Source of the DNA: Neisseria zalophi
GTDB lineage: Bacteria; Pseudomonadota; Gammaproteobacteria; Burkholderiales; Neisseriaceae
Direction of reading: 5' to 3'
NCBI RefSeq assembly: GCF_008807015.1
Contig: NZ_CP031700.1
Span: forward strand, 1,426,001-1,490,000
Length of the DNA stretch: 64,000 nucleotides
Part shown: one piece after another, positions 26,445 to 39,138 of the stretch
Position numbering within the stretch: position 1 is the stretch's first letter
Layout of the letters: every line of letters starts with the position of its first letter
Made by a program: the position numbers and the translations under genes
Notes under the pieces: model-generated
What the model was told of the DNA's origin: nothing
What the model saw: only the letters and a program-made list of their open reading frames with translations
The model's database searches: none

Positions 26445-26912
26445 ATGTATAAACATTTGGTGGTTGCTGTTGACGGTAGTGCGACTTCTTTAAACGCTTT
26501 GAAACACGCAGCAGAGCTTGCGCGCGTGGGCGATGCTAGATTAACCTTGGTTCACGTGGCCAATCCTGCCGAATATATGGCATTGGCGCCTGAATTTTTA
26601 CAGCATGAAAGTTATGAAGCTGCAGCGGTTGCACAAGGCAACGAGGTGTTGGATTTCGCCGAAGCGCGTGCCAAAGAAAAAGGCGTTACCGATGTGGTGA
26701 AACATTTGTTGGTAGCCACTAAAGGTGCCCGTGAAATGGCACAGGAATTGGTGGATTATGCCGATTCGCAAGGCTCGGATCTGATTGTGTTGGGTACGCA
26801 CGGCCGCAGCGGTTTAATGCATTTGCTGATGGGCAGTTTCGCCGAAACCGTGATGCGTCAAAGCCATCTGCCGTTATTGGTTATCCGCAGCGTGGCGGAA
26901 GAAGAGGAATAA
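26445..26912 (+). CDS. Universal stress protein, UspA family
   Basis: A small cytosolic alpha/beta protein of about 155 residues. The N-terminal YKHLVVAVDGS and the C-terminal GTHGRSGLMHLLMGSFAE match the ATP-binding subgroup (G-2x-G-9x-G-S). Three ATGs lie in tandem at 26439, 26442 and 26445; the last is chosen because it is 7 bases from AAGGAG. The gene is monocistronic and ends in a DUS terminator. Confidence 0.9.
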   Translation: MYKHLVVAVDGSATSLNALKHAAELARVGDARLTLVHVANPAEYMALAPEFLQHESYEAAAVAQGNEVLDFAEARAKEKGVTDVVKHLLVATKGAREMAQELVDYADSQGSDLIVLGTHGRSGLMHLLMGSFAETVMRQSHLPLLVIRSVAEEEE

Positions 26913-26960
26913 AACGACACGAAGCGCGCTGAAGCAGTGTATTGAAGCGCATCAGTGATT

Positions 26961-26998
26961 AGGCCGTCTGAAAGGTTTTTCAGACGGCCTGTTTATTT
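26961..26998. terminator. DUS-pair terminator between uspA-like gene and aroD
   Basis: AGGCCGTCTGAAA and TTTCAGACGGCCT around a short loop, followed by a T-rich stretch; it lies between convergent genes. Confidence 0.8.
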
Positions 26999-27003
26999 TT
27001 TAT

Positions 27004-27765
27004 TTAATGTTCGCCCGATAGCGTGTTCAAAATAAAGCGTAAATCATCGGCGCCAATCTGGCCGGGTGCGGAGGCTTTGCCGGCGGTGCCGAATGTGATG
27101 GCCGAGCCGAAAGTGGCGCCGGCCAAACGGCTGATCATGCCCAGTTTGCCCATAGAAATGGTGACCAAAGGCTGAATGGCATATTCTTGAAGCATGGTTT
27201 GGGTGGCATCGAGTAATATCAACACATCGGCAGGCGAGTGCGGCATCACGGCGATTTTGCAAATATCCGCCCCCCAATCCTGCATGGTTTTCAGACGGCC
27301 TATGATTTCTGTTTTCGGCGGTGTGTTGTCGAAATCATGGTTACACATCAAAACGGTTACGCCTTGTGTTTTGGCTATGGCAACGGTTTCTTTCACTTGA
27401 TCGGCCGCGGCAAACAGTTCGATATCAATCATATCAATCAGGCCGGAAGAGATGGCCGTCTGAATAAGGTTGAAATAAGCGCTTTCGGGCATCGGGCAGT
27501 TGCCGCCTTCTTCGGCGCGGCGGAAGGTAAACAATAGCGGCGTCTCAGGCAGCGCCTGCCGTGTTTCCCGTAGGCGTTCGATAATATAGTCGGGATTGCG
27601 GGCTTCTTTGAAAAAGTCGGCGCGAAACTCCAATATATCGAAATCGGCACGGCGGATGTCTGCCAGTGCGGCTTTCAGGCCGTCTGAATCTTCTGCAACC
27701 AAAGGCACGGCGATTTTTGGGATGCCGTCGCCCAAAGTGAGGTTTTTAACGGTTACGGTGTTCAT
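27004..27765 (-). CDS. aroD: 3-dehydroquinate dehydratase, type I
   Basis: A 253-residue class I dehydroquinase of the shikimate pathway. It acts through a Schiff base; the lysine is in ISMGKLGMISR and the catalytic His in MCNHDFDNTP. The N-terminal DILEFRADFF segment holds substrate-binding residues. The gene lies 33 bases after pip on the same strand and may be transcribed with it. Confidence 0.95.
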   Translation of the reverse strand: MNTVTVKNLTLGDGIPKIAVPLVAEDSDGLKAALADIRRADFDILEFRADFFKEARNPDYIIERLRETRQALPETPLLFTFRRAEEGGNCPMPESAYFNLIQTAISSGLIDMIDIELFAAADQVKETVAIAKTQGVTVLMCNHDFDNTPPKTEIIGRLKTMQDWGADICKIAVMPHSPADVLILLDATQTMLQEYAIQPLVTISMGKLGMISRLAGATFGSAITFGTAGKASAPGQIGADDLRFILNTLSGEH

Positions 27766-27798
27766 TTTATTCCTTATTGGGCCGGATAGCCTGCCGCT

Positions 27799-28731
27799 TT
27801 AGATATTGCGCTCGGCAAATTCGTCGGTAGCCTGTACCAAGCCGCGTGCGATTTCGCCTTCGGTGGAGGCGTGGCCGCCTTGAACGATTCTTAAATCCGC
27901 TTCGGGGAACACTTGTTTTAAATCCCATGCGCTTTGCATCGGTGTGCATAAATCATAACGCCCCTGCACAATCACGGTGGGAATATGGCGGATGGTGTCG
28001 ATATTGGCCAATAATGCGCGTTCGTTATCCAGCCAGCAGTGATGGGTAAAATAATGGTTTTCGATACGGGCAATCGCCAATGCCTGTTCCGCATCTTCTT
28101 CTACCGGCTTGGGTTCGAACTGTATCAGCCAGCTTTCCCATTCCGCCCATGCTTTGGCGGCTTGCAAAGCGGCGGCGCGGTCGCTGCCGAATAATAATTC
28201 ATGATAGGCAGCTACCAGCTTGCCGCGTTTGGCTTCGGGGATGGGCGCCAGATACTGTTGCCATTGTTCGGGGTGGATACGGGAAGCGCCGCCTGCTTCG
28301 TTAATCCAATCTACTTCGGCCTGCCGCGCCAGAAAAATGCCGCGTAAAATCAAGCCGCGTACCCGTTGCGGATGGCTTTGGGCGTAAGCCAGCGATAATG
28401 TGCTGCCCCATGAACCGCCGAATACCAGCCAGCTGTCGATATCCAGCATGGTGCGTATTTTTTCAATATCGTCTATCAAGTCCCAAGTGGTATTCTCGCG
28501 GGTTTCGGCATAAGGGCGCGAGCGGCCGCAACCGCGCTGGTCGATAACCACGATACGGTAGCGGGCAGGGTTGAAAAATCCGCGTACTTGCGGCGATGCG
28601 CCCGCACCGGGCCCGCCGTGAAGAAAAATCACCGGAATGCCGTCGGGATTGCCGGATTCTTCCCAATAGATTTCGTGCAAATCGGATACAGGCAGCAAAC
28701 CGCTTTGATAAGGCTCTTGAATCGGATACAT
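27799..28731 (-). CDS. pip: Proline iminopeptidase
   Basis: A 310-residue alpha/beta hydrolase that removes N-terminal proline from peptides. Motifs are HGGPGAGASP (oxyanion region), DQRGCGRS, the nucleophile elbow GGSWGSTLS, the acidic residue in VQGRYDLCTP and the His in QGGHAS. Length and motifs fit the bacterial monomeric type. A DUS terminator and the PII gene lie upstream on the same strand. Confidence 0.94.
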   Translation of the reverse strand: MYPIQEPYQSGLLPVSDLHEIYWEESGNPDGIPVIFLHGGPGAGASPQVRGFFNPARYRIVVIDQRGCGRSRPYAETRENTTWDLIDDIEKIRTMLDIDSWLVFGGSWGSTLSLAYAQSHPQRVRGLILRGIFLARQAEVDWINEAGGASRIHPEQWQQYLAPIPEAKRGKLVAAYHELLFGSDRAAALQAAKAWAEWESWLIQFEPKPVEEDAEQALAIARIENHYFTHHCWLDNERALLANIDTIRHIPTVIVQGRYDLCTPMQSAWDLKQVFPEADLRIVQGGHASTEGEIARGLVQATDEFAERNI

Positions 28732-28776
28732 AAAATACCCCTTGCGCTTGGAAGATGTTTAGAAAAAATAGGGTAT

Positions 28777-28808
28777 AGGCCGTCTGAAAACGGGCTTTCA
28801 GACGGCCT
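28777..28808 (-). terminator. DUS-pair terminator after the PII gene
   Basis: AGGCCGTCTGAAA and TTTCAGACGGCCT with a 6-base loop, 16 bases after the stop of the PII gene. Confidence 0.75.
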
Positions 28809-28823
28809 TTGGTGTATGGTTGA

Positions 28824-29225
<402 letters not shown>

Positions 29226-29291
29226 TCAATCTACTTTCATTTGCTTGGGCATATCAAAATACCTCAGCAGCCAAAGTGGTTTTCGCGTACA

Positions 29292-29327
29292 ATTCGGGCT
29301 TTCCCAACTGCTTTTGAAAGCCCGAAT
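29292..29327 (+). promoter_or_regulatory. Stem-loop abutting the purL start codon
   Basis: ATTCGGGCTTTC pairs perfectly with GAAAGCCCGAAT (12 bp) around a 12-base loop. The stem ends two bases before the ATG at 29330. No Shine-Dalgarno sequence is free between it and the start. A TACAAT hexamer at 29288-29293 overlaps its left edge. Confidence 0.6.
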
Positions 29328-29329
29328 CT

Positions 29330-32300
29330 ATGTCTGTTGTTTTAGCTTTGCGCGGCGTTAACGCCCTTTCTGATTTCCGCATCGAAAAACTACTGCAAAA
29401 AGCTGCCGCCGCCGGTTTGCCGACAGCGGCACCTCATAGCGAATATTGGTATTTTGTCGGCAGCGATACCCCTTTGAATACCGAAACCATCGAAAAATTA
29501 CAAGCTTTATTGGCCGCCGAATATGTTCGCGAAACACCGGCTGCCGATAACGGCCATCATCTGTTTCTGATTACCCCGCGTATCGGCACTATTTCGCCAT
29601 GGGCATCGAAAGCCACCGATATCGCCCACAACTGCGGCTTAAACGATATCGAGCGCATCGAACGCGGCATGGCGGTATGGTTAGACGGCCAACTCAGCGA
29701 AAGCCAAAAACAACAATGGGCGGCTTTATTGCATGACCGTATGACCGAAAGCGTTTTGCCCGATTTTCAGACGGCCGAACGCTTGTTTGCCCATCCCGAA
29801 GCACAAACCTTTGCAACGGTCGATGTGTTGGCGCAAGGCAAAGCGGCCTTAATAGAAGCCAACCGCAGCTTAGGCTTGGCTTTGTCGCCCGATGAAATCG
29901 ACTATCTGGCCGAGAATTATCAAGCGCTCAAACGCAACCCCAGCGATGTCGAATTGATGATGTTTGCGCAAGCCAATAGCGAACACTGCCGCCATAAAAT
30001 TTTTAATGCCGATTTTATTTTAAGCGGCGAGCAGCAGCCTAAATCATTGTTCGGCATGATTCGCGATACCCACAACGCGCACCCCGAAGGCACGGTGGTT
30101 GCTTATAAAGACAACGCTTCCATTATTGAAGGCGCGACCATCGAACGTTTCTATCCGCATGCCGACGAAGCACAAGGCTACCGTTTCAGCGAAGAAGAAA
30201 CCCATATATTAATGAAAGTGGAAACCCACAACCATCCGACTGCTATTGCCCCGTTTGCAGGCGCGGCCACCGGCGCGGGCGGGGAAATCCGCGACGAAGG
30301 CGCAACCGGTAAAGGCGCACGCCCGAAAGCAGGCTTAACCGGCTTTACCGTATCCAACCTCAATATCCCCGATCATCCGCAACCGTGGGAAGGCAGTTAT
30401 GGCAAGCCTGAGCATATCAGCAGCGCGTTGGATATTATGATTGAAGGCCCCATCGGCGGCGCCGCATTCAATAATGAATTCGGCCGCCCCAATCTGCTGG
30501 GATATTTTCGCACGTTTGAAGCCGAGTTCGACGGCCAGATGCGCGGCTATCACAAGCCGATTATGATTGCCGGCGGTTTGGGTAATATTCAGGCGCAGCA
30601 AACCCATAAAGACCGTATTCCCGAAGGCGCATTGCTGATTCAGCTCGGCGGCCCCGGCATGCTGATCGGTTTGGGCGGCGGCGCGGCCTCGTCTATGGAT
30701 ACCGGCAGCAATGCCGCCGATTTGGATTTCAACTCGGTGCAGCGCGGCAATCCCGAAATCGAACGCCGTGCCCAAGAAGTGATCGACCGCTGTTGGCAGC
30801 TTGGCAGCAATAACCCGATTATTGCCATTCACGATGTCGGCGCGGGCGGCCTGTCGAATGCGTTCCCCGAACTGGTGAACGATGCCGGGCGCGGCGCGGT
30901 ATTTAAATTGCGCGATGTGCCTTTGGAAGAACACGGCTTAAGCCCGATGCAGATTTGGTGTAACGAAGCACAAGAGCGTTATGTATTGTCGATTCTGCCC
31001 GAAGATTTGGAAGCGTTCCGCCAAATTTGCGCTCGCGAACGCTGCCCGTTTGCCGTGGTCGGCACCGCTACCGATGACGGCCATTTGCAAGTACGCGATG
31101 ATTTATACGACAACGATCCGGTAGATTTGCCTTTGAATGTTTTGCTTGGCAAACCACCCAAAACCACCCGTAACGACCAACCGCTTCAGCCGTCTGAAAA
31201 AGCTTTTTCGGGTAACGGTATCGAATTAAAAGAAGCGGCTTACCGCGTATTGCGCCTGCCGACCGTTGCTGCAAAAAACTTTTTGATTACCATCGGCGAC
31301 CGTAGCGTCGGCGGCTTGTCCCACCGCGATCAGATGGTCGGCAAATATCAAACGCCGGTTGCCGATGCCGCTGTGACCATTATGGGTTTCAACACCGATA
31401 AGGGCGAAGCTATGGCGATGGGTGAAAAACCCACGGTGGCGCTGTTTGATGCGCCGGCTTCCGGCCGTATGGCGATTGGCGAAGCATTAACCAATCTGGC
31501 CGGGGTGAATATCGGCGATATCGGCCATATCAAACTTTCTGCCAACTGGATGGCTGCCAGCGGCAATGCGGGCGAAGATGAAAAACTGTACCGCACTGTT
31601 GAATCGGTATCGCAAGCCTGCCAGCAATTGGGCATCAGTATTCCGGTGGGCAAAGATTCGCTGTCGATGAAAACCGTATGGCAGGAAAACGGTGCGCAAA
31701 AAGCCGTCGTTTCGCCTTTGAGCCTGATTATTACCGGCTTTGCACCCGTGCAGGATGTGCGCAAAACCGTTACGCCCGAATTAAAAAATGTGGCCGACAG
31801 TGTTTTACTGGCGGTTGATTTAGGCTTCGGCAAAGCGCGTATGGGCGGCTCGGCTTTGGGGCAGGTTTATCAAGACTTAAGCGGCGATGCGCCCGATATT
31901 GAAGCAGGCCGTCTGAAAGCCTTTTATGCGGCAGTGCAGCAATTGGTGGCCGAAGATAAATTATTGGCGTATCACGACCGTTCCGACGGCGGTTTGTTGG
32001 CCACGCTGGCGGAAATGGCTTTTGCCGCCCGTTGCGGTGTGCAGGCCGATGTTTCTGCGCTGATTGCCGCCCTATCGAATGCGAAAAATGCCGAAGAAGC
32101 GGCTTTGCGGGTGCTGTTTAATGAAGAATTGGGGGCAGTATTGCAGGTACATGCCGCCGATGCCGATAAAGTGGCCGCTGTGTTTGCCGAACAGGGTTTA
32201 AACGATGCGGTACACCTTATCGGCCAAGTGCAGGCAGATGCCCAGTTCCGCGTATTGAACGGCGATACCGTTTTATTGGACGAAAGCACGCTGAAGCTGC

Positions 32301-33244
32301 AACAGGCATGGCAGGAAACCAGCCATCAAATCCAACGCCTGCGCGACAATCCGGCCTGTGCCGACAGCGAATGGGCATTATTGGCCGACAACGAACGCAG
32401 CAAACTGTTTGCCGATTTAACCTTTGATGTGAAAGAAGATATCGCCGCGCCGTTTATCAACCGCGGCGCCAAACCCAAAATCGCCGTATTGCGCGAACAG
32501 GGGGTAAACGGTCAGGTGGAAATGGCGGCCGCCTTTACCCGTGCCGGTTTTGATGCTTACGATGTGCACATGAGCGATTTAATGGCAGGCCGTACCCGTT
32601 TGGACGATTTCAAAATGCTAGCGGCTTGCGGCGGTTTCAGCTATGGCGACGTATTGGGTGCCGGCGAAGGTTGGGCAAAATCTATTTTGTTCCACCCGCA
32701 ACTGCGCGACCAATTCGAAGCCTTTTTCAAACGCGGCGACACCTTAACGCTAGGCGTGTGCAATGGTTGCCAAATGGTGAGCAATCTGGCGGAAATTATT
32801 CCAGGAACGGCGGCCTGGCCGAAGTTCAAACGCAATGAGAGCGAGCAGTTTGAAGCCCGTTTGAGCATGGTAAACGTGCCCAAGTCTTCCTCATTGATTT
32901 TGGCCGAAATGCAGGGCAGCAGTTTACCTGTAGTGGTGAGCCACGGCGAAGGACGCGCCGATTTTGCCCATCACGGCGGCCAAGTTTCAGACGGCCTCAA
33001 TATCGCCCTAAGCTATGTGGACGGCCTCAATCAGGTTACCCAAACCTATCCGCTCAACCCCAACGGTTCGCCGCAGGGCATTGCCGGTGTTACCAACAGC
33101 GACGGCCGCGTTACCATTATGATGCCGCACCCCGAACGGGTGTACCGTACCGCCCAAATGAGCTGGTCGCCCGAAGCATGGCGTGATAGCGAACTTTCCG
33201 GCTGGTACCGCTTGTTTGCCGGCGCGCGTAAAGCTTTAGGATAA
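29330..33244 (+). CDS. purL: Phosphoribosylformylglycinamidine synthase
   Basis: A 1304-residue single-chain FGAM synthase, the fourth step of purine synthesis. An N-terminal domain (about 1-170) is followed by two ATP-grasp-like halves with the substrate segment [21 protein letters not shown] near 300, and a C-terminal glutaminase with Cys in GVCNGCQM and the His/Glu pair in MPHPERVYR. The length is the large proteobacterial form. Start at 29330 gives [17 protein letters not shown], the family N-terminus. Several DUS cores lie inside the coding region. The usual ribosome site is absent (see the stem-loop entry). Confidence 0.97.
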   Translation: MSVVLALRGVNALSDFRIEKLLQKAAAAGLPTAAPHSEYWYFVGSDTPLNTETIEKLQALLAAEYVRETPAADNGHHLFLITPRIGTISPWASKATDIAHNCGLNDIERIERGMAVWLDGQLSESQKQQWAALLHDRMTESVLPDFQTAERLFAHPEAQTFATVDVLAQGKAALIEANRSLGLALSPDEIDYLAENYQALKRNPSDVELMMFAQANSEHCRHKIFNADFILSGEQQPKSLFGMIRDTHNAHPEGTVVAYKDNASIIEGATIERFYPHADEAQGYRFSEEETHILMKVETHNHPTAIAPFAGAATGAGGEIRDEGATGKGARPKAGLTGFTVSNLNIPDHPQPWEGSYGKPEHISSALDIMIEGPIGGAAFNNEFGRPNLLGYFRTFEAEFDGQMRGYHKPIMIAGGLGNIQAQQTHKDRIPEGALLIQLGGPGMLIGLGGGAASSMDTGSNAADLDFNSVQRGNPEIERRAQEVIDRCWQLGSNNPIIAIHDVGAGGLSNAFPELVNDAGRGAVFKLRDVPLEEHGLSPMQIWCNEAQERYVLSILPEDLEAFRQICARERCPFAVVGTATDDGHLQVRDDLYDNDPVDLPLNVLLGKPPKTTRNDQPLQPSEKAFSGNGIELKEAAYRVLRLPTVAAKNFLITIGDRSVGGLSHRDQMVGKYQTPVADAAVTIMGFNTDKGEAMAMGEKPTVALFDAPASGRMAIGEALTNLAGVNIGDIGHIKLSANWMAASGNAGEDEKLYRTVESVSQACQQLGISIPVGKDSLSMKTVWQENGAQKAVVSPLSLIITGFAPVQDVRKTVTPELKNVADSVLLAVDLGFGKARMGGSALGQVYQDLSGDAPDIEAGRLKAFYAAVQQLVAEDKLLAYHDRSDGGLLATLAEMAFAARCGVQADVSALIAALSNAKNAEEAALRVLFNEELGAVLQVHAADADKVAAVFAEQGLNDAVHLIGQVQADAQFRVLNGDTVLLDESTLKLQQAWQETSHQIQRLRDNPACADSEWALLADNERSKLFADLTFDVKEDIAAPFINRGAKPKIAVLREQGVNGQVEMAAAFTRAGFDAYDVHMSDLMAGRTRLDDFKMLAACGGFSYGDVLGAGEGWAKSILFHPQLRDQFEAFFKRGDTLTLGVCNGCQMVSNLAEIIPGTAAWPKFKRNESEQFEARLSMVNVPKSSSLILAEMQGSSLPVVVSHGEGRADFAHHGGQVSDGLNIALSYVDGLNQVTQTYPLNPNGSPQGIAGVTNSDGRVTIMMPHPERVYRTAQMSWSPEAWRDSELSGWYRLFAGARKALG

Positions 33245-33275
33245 TTGCCGTTTTAGTGTAGGCTGATTTGAAATC

Positions 33276-33306
33276 AAGCCGTCTGAAATATTTCAGACGG
33301 CTTTTT
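33276..33306. terminator. DUS-pair terminator between purL and galU
   Basis: AAGCCGTCTGAAATATTTCAGACGGCTT-type hairpin with a T run on the plus side, between convergent genes. Confidence 0.8.
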
Positions 33307-33330
33307 ATATGATTTTATATCGATAAAACG

Positions 33331-34206
33331 TTATTCGGTTTTTTCGATATAGTTTTTTAATAACTGGCGGAATGCTTCGCCGGTTTCGGGGTGTTTCAAA
33401 CCGTAAGCAACGGTGGCTTCCAAATAGCCTAATTTGCTACCGCAATCATAACGGGTGCCTTCAAAGGCATGCGCCAGTACGAATTCGTGGTCAAGTAGGC
33501 GGGAGATGCCGTCGGTGAGTTGGATTTCATTACCGGCGCCGCGTGGCAGATTGGTGAGTAGGTCGAAGATACGCGGGGTGAGGATATAGCGTCCGACCAC
33601 GGCCAGATTGGAAGGCGCTTCTTCGGGCTTCGGTTTTTCCACAATATTGGTGATGCGTTTGTAGTTTTTCAGGTTTTCGATTTCTACAATACCGTATGAG
33701 CCGGTTTGTTCGGGCGCAACGGTTTCCACACCCAATACGCTGTTGCCGGTTTGGTTATAGATATCGACCATTTGTTTGAGCGCGCCTTGCGGCGCATCAA
33801 TTAAGTCGTCTGCCAGAATCACGGCAAAGGGATTTTCGCCGACGGCGGCTTTAGCGCACAAAACGGCGTGCCCTAAGCCCAACGCTTCTGCTTGGCGGAT
33901 ATACAGGCAGGTGATTCCCTGCGGCAGAATGTCTTTAACATGTGCCAACAGTTTGTCTTTATGGCGTTGTGCCAATTCGTTTTCTAATTCGTATGCTTTA
34001 TCGAAATGGTCTTCGATACTGCGTTTATTGCGTCCGGTGATAAACACCATTTCGGTGCAACCGGCGGAAACGGCTTCTTCTACGGCATATTGAATCAAGG
34101 GCTTATCGACAATCGGCAACATTTCTTTCGGGCTGGCCTTGGTGGCGGGCAAGAAGCGTGTGCCCATACCGGCAACGGGGAAAACGGCTTTTTTAATCGG
34201 TTTCAT
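33331..34206 (-). CDS. galU: UTP-glucose-1-phosphate uridylyltransferase
   Basis: A 291-residue nucleotidyltransferase that makes UDP-glucose for envelope sugars. The N-terminal [19 protein letters not shown], the [18 protein letters not shown] segment and ADDLID (metal-binding) are typical of bacterial GalU. The start at 34206 matches the family N-terminus ([14 protein letters not shown]). Confidence 0.95.
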   Translation of the reverse strand: MKPIKKAVFPVAGMGTRFLPATKASPKEMLPIVDKPLIQYAVEEAVSAGCTEMVFITGRNKRSIEDHFDKAYELENELAQRHKDKLLAHVKDILPQGITCLYIRQAEALGLGHAVLCAKAAVGENPFAVILADDLIDAPQGALKQMVDIYNQTGNSVLGVETVAPEQTGSYGIVEIENLKNYKRITNIVEKPKPEEAPSNLAVVGRYILTPRIFDLLTNLPRGAGNEIQLTDGISRLLDHEFVLAHAFEGTRYDCGSKLGYLEATVAYGLKHPETGEAFRQLLKNYIEKTE

Positions 34207-34282
34207 AAAAGATTCCTTAAAGGGAAAGTTTGAGTAAGGCTGTTTTGCAAATTATCTTAAAGTATATTCATTAAAAAATGAA

Positions 34283-36750
<2,468 letters not shown>

Positions 36751-36870
36751 TTATTGTGTTTGGTTTGCTTGGTTTGCAGTTCATAATAATGAATAGTAAA
36801 CCATAAGGCCGTCTGAAACGGATAACCCGTATTGTATAGAAAAAGCGGCGGTATGGCTTTAGTGCGGCTA

Positions 36871-36907
36871 AAAAGGCCGTCTGAAAATATTTTCAGACGG
36901 CCTTTTA
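36871..36907. terminator. DUS-pair terminator after the SDR gene
   Basis: AAAAGGCCGTCTGAAAATA pairs with TATTTTCAGACGGCCTTTT; lies 69 bases after the SDR stop on the minus strand. Confidence 0.75.
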
Positions 36908-36975
36908 TAAGTCATAAATATCATTGGGTTTGAGAAAACGGGGGCTTAATCCGGCCAACCGCTCAATTTAAATCC

Positions 36976-37695
36976 CTATAAATAAACAATTTCACCGCTG
37001 CGGCCTTGGCTGGCGTTGCTGCTCCACCAAACAAATTTCGGCATGATGTCTTCATAGTTTTTGCGTTCACTGCGTGCTTCGCCGGGGTGGGTTTTCATCC
37101 GTTGCGGGGAATTGACCGGGCCGGGGATGAGTACATTGGCGCGTAGGTTGGGGAAGCGTGACCACTCATCGGCGGCGACTTTGCATAGGTAGTTCAGTGC
37201 GGCTTTGGAAGCGCCGAAGCCGCCCCAGTAGGCGCGTGGGTCTTCGCCGTGGCTTTCGCCGACAAAAATCACCGAAGCATCGGGCGAGGCTTTGAGGGCG
37301 GGCAGGAAAGCACGGGTTAAGCCCATCGGGGCGACGGTATTGATGCGGTATTGGTTCACCCATTCGGCGACGGTTTGGAAATCCAACGGCGATAGGGCGT
37401 AGAAATAGCTGGCGCAATGCACGATGCCGTCGAGTTTGCCGCCGGTAGCTTCGTTGATGGTGGCGGCGAAACGCTCGAATTCCGCTTCTTCGGCGGTGAG
37501 TAGGTCGAAGCAGATGGCAAAGGGTTCGGGGCCGCCTGCGGCGACAATCTCATCATATACTTTTTCCAACTTTTTCTGATGTCTGGCCACCAGTATCACG
37601 GTGGCACCTTCGGCGGCATAGGCTTTGGCCACTTGTTCGCCGATACCTTGCGATGCGCCGGTTATCAGAATGGTTTTGTCTTGAAGTTGGGGCAT
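36976..37695 (-). CDS. Short-chain dehydrogenase, YciK-like
   Basis: A 239-residue Rossmann-fold protein. The cofactor motif TGASQGIG is at residues 13-20, and the NAG-like segment is present. The active-site region reads YWGGFGASKAA: the position of the catalytic Tyr in YxxxK is Phe. It ends in FVWWSSNASQGRSGEIVYL, typical of the YciK group. The substrate is unknown, and the missing Tyr raises doubt that it works as an ordinary SDR. Confidence 0.85.
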   Translation of the reverse strand: MPQLQDKTILITGASQGIGEQVAKAYAAEGATVILVARHQKKLEKVYDEIVAAGGPEPFAICFDLLTAEEAEFERFAATINEATGGKLDGIVHCASYFYALSPLDFQTVAEWVNQYRINTVAPMGLTRAFLPALKASPDASVIFVGESHGEDPRAYWGGFGASKAALNYLCKVAADEWSRFPNLRANVLIPGPVNSPQRMKTHPGEARSERKNYEDIMPKFVWWSSNASQGRSGEIVYL

Positions 37696-37797
37696 GTTTC
37701 TCTTCCTTTTCGTCTCAATCGCTATCGGCGGCAGGCCGTCTGAAAGTAGGGTGGTTGGTTATTTGAGGGGGTGCGGCAAAAATAATTCTGTATTTTA

Positions 37798-39138
37798 TCA
37801 GCTTGGTGCCCGATCGGCATTTTTCAATCCGTTTAAATCATGAATACATTGTTCGGCAGCAGCTAAGCCCGATTGTACGGCCGCTTCGAGGGTGGCGGGA
37901 TAACGTGGGTGTAGGTAATCACCGCAGGGGTATATATACCGTTGATGCAAATACATCAAATCGGGTAGGTATCGGTTAACGCTTGATGCCGCGGTAGCGC
38001 GTTTTTCGGTAATCACTTGTGCGGCCGTCGGTTCGCCGAGATGGGGGCAGAGGGTTTTGAGGTCGTGGTGTACCCGTTTTATCCATTCTCCGTTTTTATA
38101 GGGGCCAACAAGGTCGGATACGCTGATAACGGCGGCGGTTTCATGCTCGGACAGCCCTAATGCGCCGCGGTCGATAAACCATTGGGCGGTATTTTCTGCC
38201 AAGCCGGTGAGCGGGGCGGGTAAGTGCACGCTTTCGGCATAGCGCAAATAAACGGTGGTAATGGCGTGATAGCGCATATTGCGGTAGGCCGTCTGAATAT
38301 TATCAGTTGTTTCAGACGGCATCAGGGCGGCGGCATGATAGGGGGCGACGGCGAGAATGGCGGCATCAAAGGTTTCGTTGTTTATGCATACTTTGCCGCC
38401 CGGCAGCGTGCTGAGGCGGCCGACCCGCGTTTCCATACGGATATCGGCATGGTGTTGTGCTAAAAAGGCCAGTGCCGGATCAGCAACGAGGCTGCCGAGA
38501 TCGCGTTTGGGCAATAGGTAATCGCTGCCTGCGGCATCCGACCAAACGCCGTCTTGCAAAACATTGCACAAGGTATTTAGGGAAGCCGTTTCCAGCGGGG
38601 TGTTTAATGCGCCCCAAACCAACGGCTGCCAAAACTGGGCGGTTAATGTGTTTGAAACGCGGCGGCTGTGCAGCCATGCGGCGACGGTGGTATCGGCAGG
38701 ATGGCTATGGTGTCGGCTTTGCAGGGCGCGCATATCGTTAATCAGCCTGATTTTTTCTTTCCAGCCGATGTTGTTGGCAGTAAGCAGGCCATAGAGGATA
38801 TGCAGCGGCGGGGGGAGGGCGGCCGTCTGAAATTGCAGGCCGTCTGAAATATGCCATTGCAGGGGCAGGCGTAGAAAAGCTTCTTGTTCGGATACGCCGA
38901 TTTTGTTCAGCATGGCGGCTACGCTGCGGTAGGCGCCGATGAGGATATGTTGGCCGTTGTCGAGAAAGCTGAAACCGTGGCTGTCGGTATTGAGTGTGCG
39001 CGCCCGCCCGCCGGCTTGCCGGCCTGCTTCGAATAAGGTTAGGCGGGTGTGCGGTGCCAGCGCTACGGCGGCCGACAAACCCGCCCAACCGGCACCGATA
39101 ACGGCAACTTTGGGTAGCGGGCGGGGGGATGGTTTCAT
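37798..39138 (-). CDS. hpnE: Hydroxysqualene dehydroxylase HpnE
   Basis: A 446-residue FAD-dependent enzyme of the amine-oxidase type. The N-terminal FAD motif VAVIGAGWAGLSAAVAL is followed by GGRARTL and a C-terminal CGDYLHPRYPATLEAAVQSG. It reduces hydroxysqualene to squalene. The start at 39138 overlaps the hpnD stop as ATGA and gives MKPSPRPLPKVAVIG; a second ATG at 39159 is possible. Confidence 0.87.
   Translation of the reverse strand: MKPSPRPLPKVAVIGAGWAGLSAAVALAPHTRLTLFEAGRQAGGRARTLNTDSHGFSFLDNGQHILIGAYRSVAAMLNKIGVSEQEAFLRLPLQWHISDGLQFQTAALPPPLHILYGLLTANNIGWKEKIRLINDMRALQSRHHSHPADTTVAAWLHSRRVSNTLTAQFWQPLVWGALNTPLETASLNTLCNVLQDGVWSDAAGSDYLLPKRDLGSLVADPALAFLAQHHADIRMETRVGRLSTLPGGKVCINNETFDAAILAVAPYHAAALMPSETTDNIQTAYRNMRYHAITTVYLRYAESVHLPAPLTGLAENTAQWFIDRGALGLSEHETAAVISVSDLVGPYKNGEWIKRVHHDLKTLCPHLGEPTAAQVITEKRATAASSVNRYLPDLMYLHQRYIYPCGDYLHPRYPATLEAAVQSGLAAAEQCIHDLNGLKNADRAPS

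Noticed and set aside
27767..27949. Small frame between aroD and pip
   Set aside because: It is a shadow of the pip 3' end, rich in Arg and without a family pattern.
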